Below, piece by piece: positions 61,619-64,000 of a DNA stretch of 64,000 bases (positions are counted from its first letter, which is position 1; the number at the start of each line of letters is the position of its first letter). This stretch comes from Flavipsychrobacter sp. (GTDB lineage: Bacteria; Bacteroidota; Bacteroidia; Chitinophagales; Chitinophagaceae). A program made the position numbers and the translations under genes. The notes beneath the pieces were generated by a model. It saw only the letters and a program-made list of their open reading frames with translations. It searched no databases and was not told where the DNA came from. The stretch covers positions 62,001-126,000 of the forward strand of contig JAEUVF010000010.1 of the NCBI GenBank assembly GCA_016787265.1, in the 5' to 3' direction.

Positions 61619-62869
61619 TTATTTTACTCTTTTGACCCGGAAGCTACCTTCAATGGCTTCGGTACCTATTTGCCGTCCGGTTAAACCAGAACGCAATCCT
61701 GAAGGGCTTACTGTAAAACGTCCGGTTACCAGGGTGCCAACAGGTCCCCAATTGTCGATGGTGATATTTCCACCACTGTTGGTTACGTCACCTTCAGTGT
61801 TTTCTATAAATGCAACATAATATTTGGAAAGGATTTGATTGGTGATGGTCATAGCAACACTACCGCCTTCATAGTTCCAGCTATGGGTTCCGGTAGTACC
61901 GTTCCAGATGATGGTTAATACATCAGCTTCGTCTTCACCACCGAGCCCGGATTGATTACCCATTGTAACACCAACATGTCCAGGAATAGTGCGCCATTCA
62001 CCATTTCCATAGCGATACCTTATACCTTCCCCGAATATTTTGATATTTGATAATAGCAGGAGTTGATGGGCCTCCGATTTAAGTTCCGCCACTACGGTTG
62101 CATTTAATTCAGATGTTGCAGTTGCCGGTGCCGTGTAGGTTGCTTTATTGCCGGATCCGGATAGTTTGCCCGGACCAGTTAACTGCCATTTTTTTATCAG
62201 GTTAGAAGGTACTGGTTTTCCTTCCCCCAGCGGAAGGGTGGAGTTATCTGAACTCACCAGCGGCGCGAGCAGATCATCCGAATAGGGATGAAAATTCAAA
62301 ACGGTCAGTGGTAATTCTTCCGCTGTATTCAATTCAGCTGCAGGGGGAATCAGCTTGAGCCAGGTTACCAGCACCCAATCGCTGAAATGGGTTGAAGGTG
62401 TTTGAATAGTTTTATTTGCTTTGTTGAGGTAGTGTGGTCTGACCATATGCCAGATACCGTCATCCGACTGATAGGCGATTGACAACACATCTTCTGAGGC
62501 TAATGAGTCAATCAAATCTTCGTAATTAAATTGAAGGATGACCGGCTTTGCAAAATTCAGATCATGAGGGAATAATCTGTATCCACCACCGACCCCGGCA
62601 TCTGCTGTGTTTGCAATCGGCTGGACCTGAAAATTAGTTGTTTCAGCAACCGCGCCAGCCGGAATAGTAACTTTTAATTTCCCATCCGCTGTAGTGAATT
62701 CACCACCTTCAGCACCTATTTGAAAACTTTGAAGGGCACCGGTTGGGTCACCCGCCGGACGGCTAACCGGCTCAGGACCCTTATAAGGAATTGGACCGTT
62801 TTTTTCTTTGTTACAACTGAAAAAAAATACAAGCAGCAGACTACTTGCAAAAAGGAAAATTTTGTTCAT
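61619..62869 (-). CDS. Lipoprotein with ZU5-like domain
   Basis: 416 residues. The signal peptide ends in FFFSC (lipobox). Residues about 45-150 look like a ZU5 domain (GAEGGEFTTADGKLKVTIPAGAV, FAKPVILQFNYEDL, DGIWHMV). The centre has a linker and an Ig-like part (WQLTGPGKLSGSGNKATYTAPA), and the end is a strand-rich region (GSVAMTITNQIL, GRFTVSPSGLRSG). It is probably exposed at the cell surface; no enzymatic motif was found. The ATG at 62869 starts the signal peptide directly; a second ATG 12 codons upstream (62905) is possible. Confidence 0.75.
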   Translation of the reverse strand: MNKIFLFASSLLLVFFFSCNKEKNGPIPYKGPEPVSRPAGDPTGALQSFQIGAEGGEFTTADGKLKVTIPAGAVAETTNFQVQPIANTADAGVGGGYRLFPHDLNFAKPVILQFNYEDLIDSLASEDVLSIAYQSDDGIWHMVRPHYLNKANKTIQTPSTHFSDWVLVTWLKLIPPAAELNTAEELPLTVLNFHPYSDDLLAPLVSSDNSTLPLGEGKPVPSNLIKKWQLTGPGKLSGSGNKATYTAPATATSELNATVVAELKSEAHQLLLLSNIKIFGEGIRYRYGNGEWRTIPGHVGVTMGNQSGLGGEDEADVLTIIWNGTTGTHSWNYEGGSVAMTITNQILSKYYVAFIENTEGDVTNSGGNITIDNWGPVGTLVTGRFTVSPSGLRSGLTGRQIGTEAIEGSFRVKRVK

Positions 62870-63034
62870 GGTAAGGTTGTTTCGGGGCGCAACATAATCA
62901 CGCATTTAATTATTGAAATGTTAAGAGCAGCCTATTGCACTATTCCTATGATCGTTAGTGAAAATTTGCTTTAAGTGGTATGCTCTAGAAAATTTCACTG
63001 CAACTTTTCTGCAATGGTTCTACATACAAACGGG

Positions 63035-63071
63035 CAGGCGAAATCGGACAGCAGGTGTTCGAAAACGGACA
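63035..63071. promoter_or_regulatory. Two phased repeats, candidate enhancer-binding sites
   Basis: Two 16-base units, 63035-63050 and 63056-63071, share CG-AAAW-CGGACA and are exactly 21 bp (two helical turns) apart. The second, TGTTCGAAAACGGACA, is an imperfect palindrome (TGTTCG / CGGACA, five of six pairs). They are centred about 108 and 88 bp upstream of the predicted start point of the promoter at 63124, as is usual for activators of sigma-54 promoters. Confidence 0.5.
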
Positions 63072-63123
63072 ATAGGACGAAAGAGTAAGACTATAATATA
63101 TTGATAATCAATTTAATATTGGA

Positions 63124-63140
63124 TTGGCATAGGCCTTGGT
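63124..63140 (+). promoter_or_regulatory. Sigma-54-like -24/-12 promoter of the ABC permease
   Basis: TTGGCAT, five bases, TTGG: the GG of the -24 box and the TTG of the -12 box have the canonical spacing; the consensus TTGC has G instead of C. The predicted start point near 63151 lies 15 bases before the ATG at 63166. The rest of the 296-bp gap (62870-63165) shows no gene. Confidence 0.55.
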
Positions 63141-63165
63141 ACAAAAAATAGTACAATTCATCTCT

Positions 63166-64000
63166 ATGCTAAGAAATTACTGGCGGATTGCCCTAAGAAA
63201 TCTTTTAAAGCATAAAGGTTTTTCATTTATCAACCTGACCGGACTAACGGTTGCGTTCACCTGCTGTTTACTCATGTTCATGTATATCCGCCATGAACTT
63301 AGTTTCGACCGTTTCCAGGAAAAGGGAAACCGGATTGTTCGGGTAATCATGGAATATGGTTTCGGGAATTCGGATAAAGTTGCCGGCAACTTTACCAGTA
63401 CTAAAGTGATGCCTTCCTTCAGGCGAAATTTTCCTGAAGTTGAGGAAGGGGTTCGAATGACATCAGGAAGCGGAATTCTAAAAATCGGAGATCAATTGTT
63501 TGAAGATCCTGAGTTTCTTTTTGCCGACTCCACCTTCTTTCAGGTATTTTCCTCCTTCACGCTCCAGGCGGGTTCTCCCGAAAACGTTCTTGGCGCACCC
63601 AACCAGTTGGTTCTTACAGCATCTGCGGCAAAAAAATATTTCCCCCATCAGAATGCAGTGGGACAAACCATTTTGGTTGGTTCACAACAAACGCCTTATA
63701 TCGTAACAGGAATTGCAGATGATTGCCCGACTAATTCGCAGATACGGTTTTCGATGCTGGGTTCTTTTTCTTCCCTGGGAGCTGCGCAGGAAGAAACGTA
63801 CTGGAATGCAAACTACCAAACTTACTTGTTGTTAAAGGAGAACACTTCGCTTCCGGATTTGCAGGCAAAAATCCGTCCCTTCATGGAAAAGGAAATGAAT
63901 GATCCCAATGTCTGGCTAACCTATTTTCTCGAGCCTTACTTTGATGTTCACCTGCATTCTCCTTATACTGCTTATGTTGCCAATACAGATATCAGGTATA
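63166..64000 (+). CDS. MacB/FtsX-type ABC transporter permease, N-terminal part (3' end outside window)
   Basis: 278 residues are visible and the frame is still open at the right edge; the full family length is about 790-810. The N-terminus has the signature LRNYWRIALRNLLKHKGFSFINLTGLTVAFTCC-type start: a short amphipathic segment and a first membrane helix near residues 20-42, then the MacB periplasmic core domain (YIRHELSFDRF, FADSTFFQVFSSFTL, LTASAAKKYFP, GQTILV). These permeases work with a separate ATPase and often with TolC and a membrane-fusion protein to export peptides or lipids or act as mechanotransmitters. In Bacteroidota they commonly accompany sigma-54 activators, in line with the promoter found upstream. 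Confidence 0.88.
   Translation, partial: MLRNYWRIALRNLLKHKGFSFINLTGLTVAFTCCLLMFMYIRHELSFDRFQEKGNRIVRVIMEYGFGNSDKVAGNFTSTKVMPSFRRNFPEVEEGVRMTSGSGILKIGDQLFEDPEFLFADSTFFQVFSSFTLQAGSPENVLGAPNQLVLTASAAKKYFPHQNAVGQTILVGSQQTPYIVTGIADDCPTNSQIRFSMLGSFSSLGAAQEETYWNANYQTYLLLKENTSLPDLQAKIRPFMEKEMNDPNVWLTYFLEPYFDVHLHSPYTAYVANTDIRY

Overview
The window is chromosomal DNA of a member of Bacteroidota, most plausibly of the Chitinophagaceae or a near relative. The reasons are a complete ECF sigma / FecR / STN-domain SusC / SusD_2 locus, DUF5606, DUF4091, GH95, lytic-type LytS/LytTR signalling, many lipoproteins with a Bacteroidota-style signal, promoters of the TTTG-N19-TAnnTTTG type and almost no Shine-Dalgarno sequences. 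The species cannot be fixed from the sequence. No rRNA, tRNA, CRISPR array, prophage or intact insertion sequence was seen.

Layout. 1-10348: the end of a dps gene, an S41 peptidase lipoprotein, thiL, an inositol-monophosphatase gene, a GT2 glycosyltransferase, a bacterial GH3 acyl-adenylating enzyme, corA, a Cys-tailed lipoprotein, a LysE exporter and mtgA. 10349-19017: a GT39 membrane glycosyltransferase, a nicotinamide-riboside uptake pair (pnuC plus NadR-type kinase), a saccharopine-dehydrogenase-like gene, osmC, and a compact 5-oxoproline operon (pxpB-pxpC-pxpA plus an unusual NRAMP-fold transporter) downstream of nfu. 19105-20732: a divergent merC / SCO-fur unit with a perfect 15-bp palindrome in the merC promoter. 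20916-26831: M3 peptidase, DUF5606, LytT and LytS on the minus strand, then DUF1761, VOC and SRPBCC genes and a decayed DUF6265-like gene. 26845-34867: pfkB-type kinase, DsbA-family protein, GNAT-nitrilase fusion, YdeI-like protein, polA and a DUF4143-type ATPase whose catalytic motifs have all been lost.

35296-47164 is an accessory, mainly secreted region: a small carboxypeptidase-regulatory-like protein, a DUF4091 glycoside-hydrolase-like lipoprotein, a decayed Tat metallophosphatase, a GreA/B-like protein, a GH95 fucosidase, a 980-residue FAD/Fe-S dehydrogenase, an alkaline phosphatase and a propeller-like lipoprotein. 47365-58522 is one co-oriented locus: ECF sigma factor, FecR anti-sigma factor, SusC, SusD, an S9 peptidase and a serine hydrolase that joins class-C-like and class-A-like beta-lactamase folds. 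With no glycosidase in it, this locus looks built for peptide or amide substrates rather than glycans. 58548-64000 holds katG, a small secreted protein sharing its divergent control region (with an OxyR-type ATAG-N7-CTAT site), a ZU5-like lipoprotein and the start of a MacB/FtsX-type ABC permease.

The most interesting signals are regulatory. There is a sigma-54-type -24/-12 element with two phased inverted repeats about 90-110 bp upstream in front of the ABC permease, and a second -24/-12-like element in front of the small secreted gene at 35296. Others are the Fur-family operator candidate at 19519, a nested inverted repeat covering the GTG start of the DUF4143 gene, and an NRAMP-family member lacking the canonical metal ligands inside the 5-oxoprolinase operon. 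Two pseudogenes (26537, 37537) each keep both ends of the ancestral protein and have lost the middle.
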